A DNA stretch of 48,488 nucleotides from Clostridiaceae bacterium (GTDB lineage: Bacteria > Bacillota > Clostridia > DSM-8532). The DNA lies in NCBI GenBank assembly GCA_012518025.1, contig JAAYTP010000030.1:1-48488 (forward strand), read 5' to 3'. Made by a program: the position numbers and the translations under genes. How positions within the stretch are numbered: position 1 is the stretch's first letter; every line of letters begins with the position of its first letter. The notes under the pieces were generated by a model that ran no database searches, was not told the DNA's origin, and worked only from the letters and a program-made list of their open reading frames with translations. This document shows, piece by piece, positions 9,825-20,055 of this stretch.

Positions 9825-12800
9825 TTATTTGTTCCAGCGTTCCGCCTCGGAGCCGGGAGGCGTCCAGGTATCGAACATCGCTCCAACCGCTTTATCGCCG
9901 TCCATGACAATCGTTTCACTAATGCGGCTCCCACAAATGTCTCCCGACCAGTAACTGAAGCTGTACCCGGGCTTCGGGGATGCGATCAGTTCCACAGTTT
10001 CACCGGGCATATAATATTTCTTCACGGGATTTACCGTGACATAACCGTTGACGGCGACAACCGTAAGCCTGTAGCCCACATGATTGCTCTCCATGATGTG
10101 TTTTATCTCGTCCCGGCTCAGCGCCCGGTCATATATCCTGATCTCATCCATCAATCCATCGAAGCTGGCTCCCCAGGGGTTGCGGCCAATGATTACCGCC
10201 CGGCTGGCATCACGCCTTATCTTTCCCGTGCACTGGACACGGGCGCATTCCACACCATCCAGATAGGCTATAATCGCCGAACCGTTGTAGGTTATGGCGT
10301 AATGATGCCAGTCGGTATCGCTGACGACCCTTTCTGCGATAACTTTCTTCGATTCGGTTTCGGTGTTTATGCTGGCCGAAAAACCACTGGAGGTAATATT
10401 CACGCTGTATACGATATGTTTATGGATAAGGGTTGCCGACGTGTCCTTTGAGTTCTTTTTGGCCTTGAAGGCTATGGTAATCTCATCCTGTCCATCGAGG
10501 TAACTGCTGTGATTTACGCTGATTCCGCGACTCTCTTTGTTGTCAAAGCGGATTGCCCTTCCCGAGGTCGTGTTTTCAAAAAGTATTTTTTCACCGCTTG
10601 CAACCGTCAGGTTTTTGCCTGAAGCATCGAGGCAATCCCTGTCAAAGGGCAGGTACAGGTACAGGTTGGGATAATCGGCAGGCAGCACGTTAAATTCCCG
10701 GGTGGCGGTACTCGTGTTTCCGGAATCATCGGTAGTCGTAAGCTTCACTGTATGCTTTCCTGCTGGGAATATGTGAGTAACAACCGCTCCTGAACCTGTT
10801 TTGCCATCCCCGAAATCCCATTCATATGAAACAATGCTCTTCCCCTGGGGGGCATAGGAACGGGTACCATCGAGTATGACCTTGAATGGAGCGTACCCTG
10901 TAGTACTGCTCGCCACATTTGAATATGCGATATACGCCACAGGAAGATCGCCTTTTTGAACCTCATAGGGCCCGATGTCCCAGCCCGAACCTGAAGGCCT
11001 TTTGTTCCCGGCGAAATCACTGGCAAAATTCAGGGCTATTCCCCTGTCAATGGCCGGGCTATTGGGATGCAGCCTGAAATCATTGCCGGTGACATCCAGG
11101 AACAGCGGATCCTGGTTCACAATATCGTTGGGGAACTTCTCCTGCGCGTATTTGTTATAGGGATCAGAGTTGAAGAGCAGGTTATTAGACGCGTTGTAGC
11201 TGTTATTCTCAATGCCGAAATAGCAGTTTCGGGCATTATAGAAGATGTTGTTCCTCACCTGGCCTGTGGCGGGCTTCCCTTCAGGTCCCCTGAAACCCAC
11301 ACCATGGGTTTTCATGTTGATGAACAGGTTGTTGTAGACCTTGACATCCTTCAGAGCCGAAATACACATCCCCCAGGCGGCCGCGTCCTTGAACACATTG
11401 TTGCGGAAGGTGATATCGTAGGAATGGTAATAGTACGAACCTGACCCCATTAAGCCCTGGTGATAGAAATCCTCTATAAAATTGCCTTCGATGATGATAT
11501 GGCGTGCGTACTCACCGTTGTTATCGAAGGTCTGGAAACCATCAACATGGGCTTTCCCGATCTCTTCCTGCCTTGTGCCATGCATATAGTTACCCCGAAT
11601 GATATGGCCTTCACCGAAAAACCGAAAATAATCGGAATCGCCGCTGGTCCAGATCAGGCGTTCCAGTTCATTGTTCTCCACCAGCATATTGGTGCCTGAA
11701 ACAGTCATTCCAATGCTGATCCTGTACAGGTAGTTGCCGGCAACCCTGCCGTTTATGCCATGCGCCCTGATGCCAACTCCCACATCATGTATATAACAGT
11801 TTATAACCTCAGAGGCTGTGCTGCCTCCCATATCCAAAGTCTTTTCGGTAACCTCAAAGCCGTCCAGTATAACATAATCCCCGTATTTGAGGTTCGCGCC
11901 AAGAATTTTTGCTCTATGCCTGTTTTCCGCCCGGATGGTAAGCTGTTTCCCTTCTGTACCATATGCGCGGTTTGACGCAAATTTTAACTGGCCGCCGTAT
12001 TCACCGTCGGAAACTATAATCTCATCGCCGGGATAGGAACTCTCTATCGCCTTGCTGATGGTTTTGAACGGTTTTTCTTTGGTACCGTCGAAGCCGTCGT
12101 CGCCCGTATCCTGATTTACATACAGCTTCCCCAGGTTTTGAGGAGGAGCATCTTCAAGCTTTCCCTCTGTTACCAGGATGTTGTCAAAATTGACCCAGTA
12201 ACGGCTGGAGCCCTGGTCAACCCTGGCCAGCTTTATCCTGCCGCCATTAAATCGGCCTACAGCCTTGGCGTTTTGATCGGTATAGGTGAACTCATAATCC
12301 TTCCTGTTCTCGTATCCGTCACGGTCCACTGCAATAGTGACCGATTTTCCATCATTATTGAAATAAATCTTAAACTTGTTTACGGAGGGATTCATCCTGG
12401 GGGAAACGATAAGCCTCTTTGCAATCTCTTCGCCCAGCTCCTCCTCAACACCATCCATGACGCGCCACACCTGCCCGGTGGTCGGGCTGAAGGAGTAATA
12501 ATTCCTTTCATCCTGCCAGGCTACCATCACTCTTGCAGCAGTGTTGTACCAGTTGATGATGGTGAAGGAAACCGTGTACTCCTGCCGGTTTACAGCCTGC
12601 TGCGACAATACATATGCCCCTGCGTTCAGCCTTATGATCCTGCTGTCATAACTTTTTGCACTCCCCGTTTCGGTGCTGCCATGGGATGTCCAGGTCATGC
12701 CCCCGGTTAAGCCTGGATCGGCTACGGCAATATCCCCGTCCTCAAAATCCTCCTGATACAGAATATCAGGCGGGGAAACCTCAGTATCGGTTGATGCGAA

Positions 12801-12905
12801 AGAACCTGGAGACGCTATGGCTATCAGATAACAAAGGAAGCATATGCATAGTGTTGTGAAGAGAAATCGGACTATCCTTCTTTTGCGATTTAAAAGACTC
12901 ATCAT
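9825..12905 (-). CDS. Large secreted multidomain protein: N-terminal beta-sandwich, right-handed parallel beta-helix (pectate-lyase-like), PKD, LamG, C-terminal InlB-type repeat
   Basis: Signal peptide after MMSLLNRKRR (preferred start near 12905); LYVNQDTGDDGFDGTKEKPFKTISKAI beta-helix entry; YEWDFGDGKTGSG...HTVKLTTTDDSGN PKD; DWHHYAITYNGSAIIAYLDG LamG; KYYMPGETVELIASPKPGYSFSYWSGD repeat. Confidence 0.88.
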   Translation of the reverse strand: MMSLLNRKRRIVRFLFTTLCICFLCYLIAIASPGSFASTDTEVSPPDILYQEDFEDGDIAVADPGLTGGMTWTSHGSTETGSAKSYDSRIIRLNAGAYVLSQQAVNRQEYTVSFTIINWYNTAARVMVAWQDERNYYSFSPTTGQVWRVMDGVEEELGEEIAKRLIVSPRMNPSVNKFKIYFNNDGKSVTIAVDRDGYENRKDYEFTYTDQNAKAVGRFNGGRIKLARVDQGSSRYWVNFDNILVTEGKLEDAPPQNLGKLYVNQDTGDDGFDGTKEKPFKTISKAIESSYPGDEIIVSDGEYGGQLKFASNRAYGTEGKQLTIRAENRHRAKILGANLKYGDYVILDGFEVTEKTLDMGGSTASEVINCYIHDVGVGIRAHGINGRVAGNYLYRISIGMTVSGTNMLVENNELERLIWTSGDSDYFRFFGEGHIIRGNYMHGTRQEEIGKAHVDGFQTFDNNGEYARHIIIEGNFIEDFYHQGLMGSGSYYYHSYDITFRNNVFKDAAAWGMCISALKDVKVYNNLFINMKTHGVGFRGPEGKPATGQVRNNIFYNARNCYFGIENNSYNASNNLLFNSDPYNKYAQEKFPNDIVNQDPLFLDVTGNDFRLHPNSPAIDRGIALNFASDFAGNKRPSGSGWDIGPYEVQKGDLPVAYIAYSNVASSTTGYAPFKVILDGTRSYAPQGKSIVSYEWDFGDGKTGSGAVVTHIFPAGKHTVKLTTTDDSGNTSTATREFNVLPADYPNLYLYLPFDRDCLDASGKNLTVASGEKILFENTTSGRAIRFDNKESRGISVNHSSYLDGQDEITIAFKAKKNSKDTSATLIHKHIVYSVNITSSGFSASINTETESKKVIAERVVSDTDWHHYAITYNGSAIIAYLDGVECARVQCTGKIRRDASRAVIIGRNPWGASFDGLMDEIRIYDRALSRDEIKHIMESNHVGYRLTVVAVNGYVTVNPVKKYYMPGETVELIASPKPGYSFSYWSGDICGSRISETIVMDGDKAVGAMFDTWTPPGSEAERWNK

Positions 12906-13159
12906 AGAACCACCTGAAACGCTTAATCTTTTAGGGGTGTGATGGTATGCCAATGCCTTGCAGAACCTTCATATCAGCAGCAATATGAGATGTATGATGT
13001 AATATAATAAGTAGAATAGAAATAAACGCATAGTAAGTAATTTTATGCTACAAATAATACTGCAAATCCAACTACAAGTCAACTCTGGGTAATTATTGAA
13101 ATAGGACAGGAAGGGTGGCACCGCCTAAAATGGTATGGGGCCGTTCAACCGGTATTAGA

Positions 13160-13206
13160 GCATAAACAAAAGGTGTTGGCATGCACCTTCTGTGCAGCCA
13201 ACACCT
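13160..13206 (-). terminator. Rho-independent terminator downstream of ppdK
   Basis: AGGTGTTGGC (13171-13180)/GCCAACACCT (13197-13206) plus inner TGCAC/GTGCA; minus strand continues TTTTGTTT. Confidence 0.85.
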
Positions 13207-13275
13207 CGATAGTTGCGATTAACTGTTTTACGCGCATTGCGGCTATCGGCCAGGACACGAACCGTTCCTGTCCTC

Positions 13276-15918
13276 TTACCTCTGTCCCACGTCATCATCT
13301 TTCTTGACCACGGCCTGTGCGGCGGCGAGTCTTGCGATGGGCACACGGAAGGGTGAACAGGATACATAGTTAAGTCCCACCTTGTGACAGAACTCTACTG
13401 ATGAAGGATCTCCTCCATGCTCACCGCAGATTCCCAGCTTGATGTCAGGACGAGCCTTCCTACCCAACTGGGCAGCCATCTCAACCAGTTTACCTACGCC
13501 GGTCTGGTCAAGTCTTGCAAAGGGATCGGATTCATAAATCTTCTTGCTGTAGTAATCTTCAAGGAACTTACCAGCGTCGTCACGGGAGAAGCCAAAGGTC
13601 ATCTGGGTAAGGTCATTGGTTCCAAAGGAGAAGAACTCAGCTTCTTTCGCAATTTCATCGGCTGTAAGGGCAGCTCTCGGGATTTCCAGCATAGTTCCCA
13701 CGGTGTATTCGAGATCCACACCAGCCTCCTTGATGATGGAGTCAGCGGTCTTGACCACTATTTCCTTTACATACTGCAGCTCCTTAACATCGCCAACCAG
13801 CGGGATCATAATTTCAGGCACTACAGCCATACCCTCTTTGTTCACATTAATGGCTGCTTCAATAACAGCTCTTGTCTGCATCTCGGCAATCTCAGGATAG
13901 GATACTGCAAGGCGGCATCCGCGGTGACCCATCATGGGGTTGAACTCATGGAGTCCGTCTACAATGTCCTTAAGCTCGCCAAAGCTCATGCCCATTTCCT
14001 CAGCCAGTGCCTTGATATCATCATCAGCCTGGGGAAGGAATTCATGGAGGGGCGGATCCAGATAACGAATGGTAACAGGATGGCCCTTCATCTCGCGGAA
14101 TATGCCCTCGAAGTCACCTCTTTGCATGGGCAGGAGCTTATCCAGAGCTTTTCTCCTCTGCTCCTCGGTGCGGGAAACGATCATCTCACGCATGGCCTTG
14201 ATGCGCTCACCCTCGAAGAACATATGCTCGGTACGGCAGAGTCCAATACCTTCAGCCCCAAACTTGAATGCCTGGGCTGCATCTCTGGGTGTGTCCGCAT
14301 TAGCTCTGACCTTCAGCTGCCTGATATTGTCGGCCCATTCCATAAAGGTACCGAAGTATCCGGTCACTTCAGGTTCTACAGTGGGTAGCTCTCCATCATA
14401 TACACTACCGGTAGAACCATCCAGAGAGATCCAGTCTCCTTCATTATAGGTCTTACCGTTTTTATCTATCATTATCTTTTCATTTTCCTTAATGGTAATC
14501 TCACTGCAGCCAGCAACACAGCAGGTGCCCATGCCCCTTGCCACAACAGCAGCATGGGATGTCATACCGCCCCTGGCAGTAAGGATACCTCTGGCCACAT
14601 GCATACCCTCGATATCCTCGGGAGATGTTTCGTTGCGCACAAGTATGATCTGCTTCTCTCCTGCTTCATGAGCAGCTACGGCGTCATCGGCAGTAAAGTA
14701 AATCTTACCTGTGGCAGCGCCAGGAGATGCGGGAAGTCCCTTTCCAACCGGCTTAGCCTCTTTCAATGCCTTTGCTTCAAAATTGGGATGGAGCAAAGTA
14801 TCCAGCTGCTTGGGATCAACCTTGAGCATAGCCTCTTCCTTGGTCAGCATGCCCTCGTTAACAAGATCCACAGCGATCTTCAGGGCAGCCTGGGCTGTAC
14901 GCTTACCGTTACGGGTCTGGAGCATGAACAGCTTTCCGCGTTCGATGGTGAACTCCATGTCCTGCATGTCTCTGTAATGCTTCTCCAGTTTATCGGCAAT
15001 CTCTGCAAACTGGTTGTATATTTCAGGATTGACTTCCTTCAGCTTATCGATGGGTTCTGGAGTACGGATACCTGCAACAACGTCCTCGCCCTGGGCGTTC
15101 ATGAGGTACTCACCGTAAAGCTTCTTCTCGCCTGTGGCAGGGTTGCGGGTGAAGGCAACACCTGTACCGGAATCTTCGCCCATATTGCCGTATACCATTT
15201 CCTGAACATTAACAGCTGTTCCCCAATCGCTGGGAATATCATTCAAGCGGCGGTATACAATAGCACGGGGGTTATCCCAAGAGCGGAAAACTGCTTTGAC
15301 GGCTTCCAGAAGCTGAACCTTGGGTTCCTGTGGGAAGTCCTCTCCCTTTTCCTTTTTATAAAGGTCATGATACTGCTTAACAAGAGCCTTCAGGTCATCA
15401 GCATCAAGCTCGGTGTCAAGCTTCACGCCCTTGCTTTCTTTCGACTTTTCAAGAAGATCCTCAAACTTGCTTCTATCAATGCTCATAACCACATCGCTGA
15501 ACATCATGATGAATCTTCTGTAGCTGTCATAAGCAAAGCGCGGATTATTGGTAAGTTTGGCAAGCCCCTCAACAACTGTATCGTTGAGTCCTAGGTTCAG
15601 GATTGTATCCATCATGCCAGGCATGGAGGCTCTTGCGCCGGAGCGTACCGATACCAGCAAAGGATTATCAGGGTTCCCAAACTGCTTACCGATGATTTCT
15701 TCCATTTTTGAAAGGTTTTCGTAGATCTGATCCTCGATATCTTTAGCGATAACCTTTCCATCCTCATAATAACGTGTGCAGGCCTCAGTTGTCACTGTGA
15801 AGCCTCTGGGCACGGGTAGCCCCAGGCCTGTCATTTCGGCCAGATTAGCGCCCTTTCCGCCTAAAAGGTTCCTCATTGAGGCATTACCCTCGCTAAAGAG
15901 ATAAACGTATTTTGCCAT
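13276..15918 (-). CDS. ppdK: Pyruvate, phosphate dikinase
   Basis: KYVYLFSEGNASMRNLLGGKGANLAEM; GILTARGGMTSHAAVVARGMGTCCV catalytic His region; KLGICGEHGGDPSSVEFCHKVGLNYVSCSPFRVPIARLAAAQA. Confidence 0.98.
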   Translation of the reverse strand: MAKYVYLFSEGNASMRNLLGGKGANLAEMTGLGLPVPRGFTVTTEACTRYYEDGKVIAKDIEDQIYENLSKMEEIIGKQFGNPDNPLLVSVRSGARASMPGMMDTILNLGLNDTVVEGLAKLTNNPRFAYDSYRRFIMMFSDVVMSIDRSKFEDLLEKSKESKGVKLDTELDADDLKALVKQYHDLYKKEKGEDFPQEPKVQLLEAVKAVFRSWDNPRAIVYRRLNDIPSDWGTAVNVQEMVYGNMGEDSGTGVAFTRNPATGEKKLYGEYLMNAQGEDVVAGIRTPEPIDKLKEVNPEIYNQFAEIADKLEKHYRDMQDMEFTIERGKLFMLQTRNGKRTAQAALKIAVDLVNEGMLTKEEAMLKVDPKQLDTLLHPNFEAKALKEAKPVGKGLPASPGAATGKIYFTADDAVAAHEAGEKQIILVRNETSPEDIEGMHVARGILTARGGMTSHAAVVARGMGTCCVAGCSEITIKENEKIMIDKNGKTYNEGDWISLDGSTGSVYDGELPTVEPEVTGYFGTFMEWADNIRQLKVRANADTPRDAAQAFKFGAEGIGLCRTEHMFFEGERIKAMREMIVSRTEEQRRKALDKLLPMQRGDFEGIFREMKGHPVTIRYLDPPLHEFLPQADDDIKALAEEMGMSFGELKDIVDGLHEFNPMMGHRGCRLAVSYPEIAEMQTRAVIEAAINVNKEGMAVVPEIMIPLVGDVKELQYVKEIVVKTADSIIKEAGVDLEYTVGTMLEIPRAALTADEIAKEAEFFSFGTNDLTQMTFGFSRDDAGKFLEDYYSKKIYESDPFARLDQTGVGKLVEMAAQLGRKARPDIKLGICGEHGGDPSSVEFCHKVGLNYVSCSPFRVPIARLAAAQAVVKKDDDVGQR

Positions 15919-16018
15919 ATTTTACCCTCCTGGATATTATAATTTTCTATATTTGAAATACGGTCATCAACCACAGCATCTCAAAGTAAAGTCACCTAAA
16001 TAAAACCCGGATTCCTGC

Positions 16019-17407
16019 CTAATAAACTATTCTTTCCCTAAGATAACCCTTCAATTCCTCAATGGTAATTCTCTCCTGCTCCATGGAATCACGCTCACGG
16101 ACAGTAACGCACCTGTCCTCAAGGGATTCAAAATCAAAGGTTACACAGTATGGGGTTCCTATTTCGTCCTGACGTCTGTATCGCTTGCCGATGCTGGCAG
16201 TATCATCAAATTCACAAACAAATTCTCCCAACAGGCTCTCATATACCTTGAACGCTTCCTCAGACAGCTTTTTGGAAAGAGGAAGAACCGCAGCCTTAAC
16301 AGGTGCCAATGTGGGGTGGAAGCGCAGAACCGTTCTCACATCCCCATCCCCAACCTCTTCCTCATCGTAGGCATCGCAGAGGAAGGCCAGGGTAACCCGG
16401 TCGGCACCAAGAGAAGGCTCTACACAATAGGGTATGAACTTCTCATTCTTGATGGGATCGAAGTATGACAGATCATCCTTTGCATGTTCCATATGCTGTT
16501 TCAGGTCAAAATCGGTTCGGTTGGCAATTCCCCAAAGCTCACCCCAGCCAAAGGGGAACAGATACTCAATATCTGTGGTTGCCTTGCTGTAGTGAGACAG
16601 TTCCTCGGGAGAATGATCCCTCAGCCTTATATTCTCCTTCTTAAGACCAAGATCGTGCAGCCATTTGATGCAAAAATCCCTCCAGTAATTGAACCAATCC
16701 ATATCGGTGCCCGGTTCGCAGAAGAATTCAAGCTCCATCTGCTCAAATTCACGGGTTCTGAATATAAAGTTGCCCGGTGTGATCTCGTTCCTGAAGGATT
16801 TTCCTATCTGGCCGATACCGAAGGGAAGCTTCTTTCTTGTGGTTCTTAAAACGTTCTTAAAGTTTACGAAGATACCCTGGGCTGTCTCAGGCCGAAGAAA
16901 GATTTCATTTTTGGAATCCTCAGTGACTCCCTGAAAGGTCTTGAACATCAGGTTGAACTTGCGGATCTCGGTGAAGTCATGGGCCCCGCAGTTGGGACAG
17001 GGAATTTCGTTCTCCCTGATATAAGAGGTCATGGCCTCATTATCCATGCCGTCCACAACCATGGATATATCGTTCCTGCGATTGTAGTCATCTATGACAT
17101 TATCGGCTCTGTGACGCGTCTTGCACTTTTTGCAGTCTATTAAAGGATCTGAAAAGCCTCCCACATGCCCCGATGCCACCCATACCTGGGGATTCATCAG
17201 AATGGCGCAATCCACACCCACATTATAGGGGCTTTCCTGTATGAACTTCTTCCACCATGCTTTTTTGATGTTGTTCTTAAATTCCACACCCAGCGGCCCG
17301 TAATCCCAGGAATTTGCCAAACCTCCGTATATCTCGGATCCCTGATAAATGAAGCCTCTATTCTTACATAGTGCGACGATCTTTTCCATGGTTTTTTCAA
17401 ATTGCAT
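16019..17407 (-). CDS. glyS: Glycyl-tRNA synthetase (single-chain alpha2 type)
   Basis: [55 protein letters not shown]; start at 17407 preferred because GGGAGG lies 8 nt upstream. Confidence 0.97.
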   Translation of the reverse strand: MQFEKTMEKIVALCKNRGFIYQGSEIYGGLANSWDYGPLGVEFKNNIKKAWWKKFIQESPYNVGVDCAILMNPQVWVASGHVGGFSDPLIDCKKCKTRHRADNVIDDYNRRNDISMVVDGMDNEAMTSYIRENEIPCPNCGAHDFTEIRKFNLMFKTFQGVTEDSKNEIFLRPETAQGIFVNFKNVLRTTRKKLPFGIGQIGKSFRNEITPGNFIFRTREFEQMELEFFCEPGTDMDWFNYWRDFCIKWLHDLGLKKENIRLRDHSPEELSHYSKATTDIEYLFPFGWGELWGIANRTDFDLKQHMEHAKDDLSYFDPIKNEKFIPYCVEPSLGADRVTLAFLCDAYDEEEVGDGDVRTVLRFHPTLAPVKAAVLPLSKKLSEEAFKVYESLLGEFVCEFDDTASIGKRYRRQDEIGTPYCVTFDFESLEDRCVTVRERDSMEQERITIEELKGYLRERIVY

Positions 17408-17505
17408 TCTGATATCCTCCCGCATTTAGTCCTGTCAATGTGCCTTGATCGCTTAAACCTGCTGTTCAAAACTGCTGTATTGTACCGATATTTGCATATG
17501 ATACA

Positions 17506-17781
17506 TTACACATTGTCCGGATTCGACTCCTCCTGAAGTGCTTGCTCCGAACCTTCTGTAGCCTGCTGGTTCGCCATTTTTCGAATTTTGTGATAGGTCA
17601 CTTTCCCTTCGGCGATTTCATGAATGGCAATGGTGACGTCCTTTGTTGACTCATGATCAGTAAGCTTTAGTGCGCCATTTGTCAGCATTCGGGCACGTTT
17701 TGCGGTTGCGATCACCAACGTATAACGGCTATCCACCTTTTCAAGCAATGAAGACATTGCCGGGTAAATCATAAGAATCAC
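17506..17781 (-). CDS. rpoZ: DNA-directed RNA polymerase subunit omega
   Basis: MIYPAMSSLLEKVDSRYTLVIATAKRARML; follows gmk. Confidence 0.93.
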   Translation of the reverse strand: MILMIYPAMSSLLEKVDSRYTLVIATAKRARMLTNGALKLTDHESTKDVTIAIHEIAEGKVTYHKIRKMANQQATEGSEQALQEESNPDNV

Positions 17782-18390
17782 TCACTCCTTGCTCGTTAGT
17801 CTATCTATCAGCTCAAGATTTCTGAATGTTTTCATCTGCTCAGCACCGATTATGGAGATAAACCTGCGGGCTGCCTCATCAATGGAATCATTCAGCACAA
17901 TATAGTCATACTTTTGGATATACTGAAACTCTTCAAGCGCTCTCTTAAGCCTTCTTTGTATGGTCTCCTCGTCCTCGGTTTTTCGGCCTCTGAGACGTCT
18001 TTCCAGTTCCTCATAGCTGGGCGGTACAATGAAGCACAGGATGGAATCCTTGAACATATCCCTGATCTTCATTGATCCTTCCACTTCAATCTCCAGGACA
18101 ATGTTGCGACCCTTTTCAAGCTCCCGCAACACATACTCTTTGGGTGTACCATAGTAATTTCCGCAATATTCCACCCATTCAACCAGACGCTGCTCTTTAA
18201 TCATGGTCTCAAACTGTTCACGGGTCTTAAAAAAATAATGAACCCCGTCTATCTCACCCGGGCGCGGCTTCCTGGATGTGGCGGAGACCGATGTGGAAAG
18301 ATTGTCGGTCAATTCCCTGGCACGCTTTATTACGCTTCCCTTCCCAACCCCGGCCGGGCCGGATACAACAATAAGCAGCCCGGCTTTCAT
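17782..18390 (-). CDS. gmk: Guanylate kinase
   Basis: [38 protein letters not shown]. Confidence 0.97.
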   Translation of the reverse strand: MKAGLLIVVSGPAGVGKGSVIKRARELTDNLSTSVSATSRKPRPGEIDGVHYFFKTREQFETMIKEQRLVEWVEYCGNYYGTPKEYVLRELEKGRNIVLEIEVEGSMKIRDMFKDSILCFIVPPSYEELERRLRGRKTEDEETIQRRLKRALEEFQYIQKYDYIVLNDSIDEAARRFISIIGAEQMKTFRNLELIDRLTSKE

Positions 18391-18683
18391 GGCTCTTCCT
18401 CCTGTTTCAGGTCAGGATTGGCTTCCGTGTCCTGAGTTTGCGCGCTGTCTTTTTCTATAAGCCTGTGGGCAATGGTTTCAGGCTGAAGCGCTGAAAGAAC
18501 AACGTGATCACTCTCGGTAACGATTACCGCCCTGGTCCGGCGCCCATAGGTGGCATCAATAAGTACGCCACGATCCCGGGCTTCCTGAATTATGCGCTTG
18601 ATGGGAGCCGATTCAGGACTGACTATGGCAACAATTTTACTTGCGGATACGATGTTTCCAAAACCCACATTGATTAACTTCAT
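18387..18683 (-). CDS. remA: RemA/DUF370 family extracellular matrix regulator
   Basis: [54 protein letters not shown]; between yicC and gmk. Confidence 0.93.
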   Translation of the reverse strand: MKLINVGFGNIVSASKIVAIVSPESAPIKRIIQEARDRGVLIDATYGRRTRAVIVTESDHVVLSALQPETIAHRLIEKDSAQTQDTEANPDLKQEEEP

Positions 18684-18751
18684 ATTAACACAAATCCTTA
18701 AACTGTTTTACCTTAGACGGATTATGGTTTCCCGAACCCATTATCATTAGT

Positions 18752-19624
18752 CTATTCGATATTTTGAACCTGCTCTCTGAGTTTTTCAATTTCATTCTTA
18801 AGCTCTACCACATACCGGGTTATGTCAAGATCACCGGCCTTTGATCCTATGGTGTTTACCTCCCTGTTCATCTCCTGTATGAGAAAATCAAGCTTCTTTC
18901 CCACAGGGCTTCCCTGCTCAAGCATGTCTTCCATCTGATCAATATGACTGCCCAGCCTGACAATCTCCTCATCAATGCTGCACCTGTCGGCAAAGATTGC
19001 TACCTCTACAGCCAACCGGGCAGGATCAACACTCATACCAGCCAGTTCCTCAAGCCTGACTTCCAGCTTTTCCTTGTGTTCCTTAACAATCAGCGGGGCT
19101 CTTTCCCGAACCTTGTCCAGGTATGATTTTACGGTCTCCAGGATGAGAACCATGCTTTCCTTAAGCCTCTGCCCCTCTTTTTCGCGCATCTCAATAAGAG
19201 ATGAGACAGCCTTTTCAACAGCCTTCTCCAGAATGCCGCCCATCCTGTCATCATCTTCTTTATTCTCGACTTTCAGGATATCGGGAAAGCGGGCCAAAAT
19301 GGAGACCGAAACATCATCTTCAAGCCCCAGGTTATTGGCCAAGGTCTTGAGTGCATTGCTGTAGGCTTTTGCCAATCTCTCATCCAGAACCACCTGGCTT
19401 GCATCCTCGGACTTGTTATCGCAGGTTATGTATACATCTACCTTCCCCCGCTGAATTCTACCGGATATGATGGATCTTACCCGGTCTTCAAAGGATGAGA
19501 TCTGTTTCGGCATCCTTAAGAATATATCAAAATAGCGATGGTTGACAGTTTTAATTTCTATTGTAAAGGTAATACCATTCTCCGAATATTCACAATACCC
19601 GAAGCCTGTCATACTCCTTATCAT
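18752..19624 (-). CDS. yicC: YicC family protein (putative endoribonuclease)
   Basis: MIRSMTGFGYCEY...EIKTVNHRYFDIFLRMP; C-terminal GKKLDFLIQEMNREVNTIGSKAGD. Confidence 0.95.
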   Translation of the reverse strand: MIRSMTGFGYCEYSENGITFTIEIKTVNHRYFDIFLRMPKQISSFEDRVRSIISGRIQRGKVDVYITCDNKSEDASQVVLDERLAKAYSNALKTLANNLGLEDDVSVSILARFPDILKVENKEDDDRMGGILEKAVEKAVSSLIEMREKEGQRLKESMVLILETVKSYLDKVRERAPLIVKEHKEKLEVRLEELAGMSVDPARLAVEVAIFADRCSIDEEIVRLGSHIDQMEDMLEQGSPVGKKLDFLIQEMNREVNTIGSKAGDLDITRYVVELKNEIEKLREQVQNIE

Positions 19625-19656
19625 TCATTATCTCCTTCATGGTTCGGGCTTAAGTA

Positions 19657-20055
19657 TTACTCCTGGTTCCCGTTCTCCTGATCGTTCATGGCAAGGACAT
19701 TCTTGATGGACTGAAAAACCCTTGATTTATCAAATGGCTTGACCACAAAATCCTTTGCACCCTGTTTTATAGCCTCTATGACCATGGATTGCTGACCCAT
19801 TGCAGATACCATAATAATATTGGTTGTTGGACTGACCTTAAGTATCTCAGGTACTGCCTGGATGCCATCCATCTCGGGCATGGTAATATCCAAAGTTAAA
19901 ATATCGGGTTTGTATTTTTCGGCTGCTTCAATTGCTTCACGTCCATTTGAGGCTTCCCCCAGAACCTCGTAGCTCTCTTCCTGCTCAACGATTTTCCTAA
20001 GCAGTGTGCGCATAAATATAGCATCATCTGTAATGACAAATGTTGTCTTGCTCAT
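19657..20055 (-). CDS. cheY: CheY-type single-domain response regulator
   Basis: ITDDAIFMRTLLRKIV, LTLDITMPEMDGI, IIMVSAMGQQ, AKDFVVKPF: all receiver catalytic residues present. Confidence 0.93.
   Translation of the reverse strand: MSKTTFVITDDAIFMRTLLRKIVEQEESYEVLGEASNGREAIEAAEKYKPDILTLDITMPEMDGIQAVPEILKVSPTTNIIMVSAMGQQSMVIEAIKQGAKDFVVKPFDKSRVFQSIKNVLAMNDQENGNQE

Noticed and set aside
12138-12710. 190-aa + strand ORF opposite the beta-helix gene
   Set aside because: Antisense to a convincing secreted protein; no recognisable family
13417-15594. Long + strand ORFs of 323 and 346 aa opposite ppdK
   Set aside because: Antisense to a clearly conserved full-length ppdK; low-complexity, unfamiliar translations, no convincing RBS; a by-product of codon bias
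17408-17505. Possible T-box upstream of glyS
   Set aside because: Spacer to rpoZ is only about 100 bp and no AGGGTGGNACCGCG motif or terminator is visible on the minus strand
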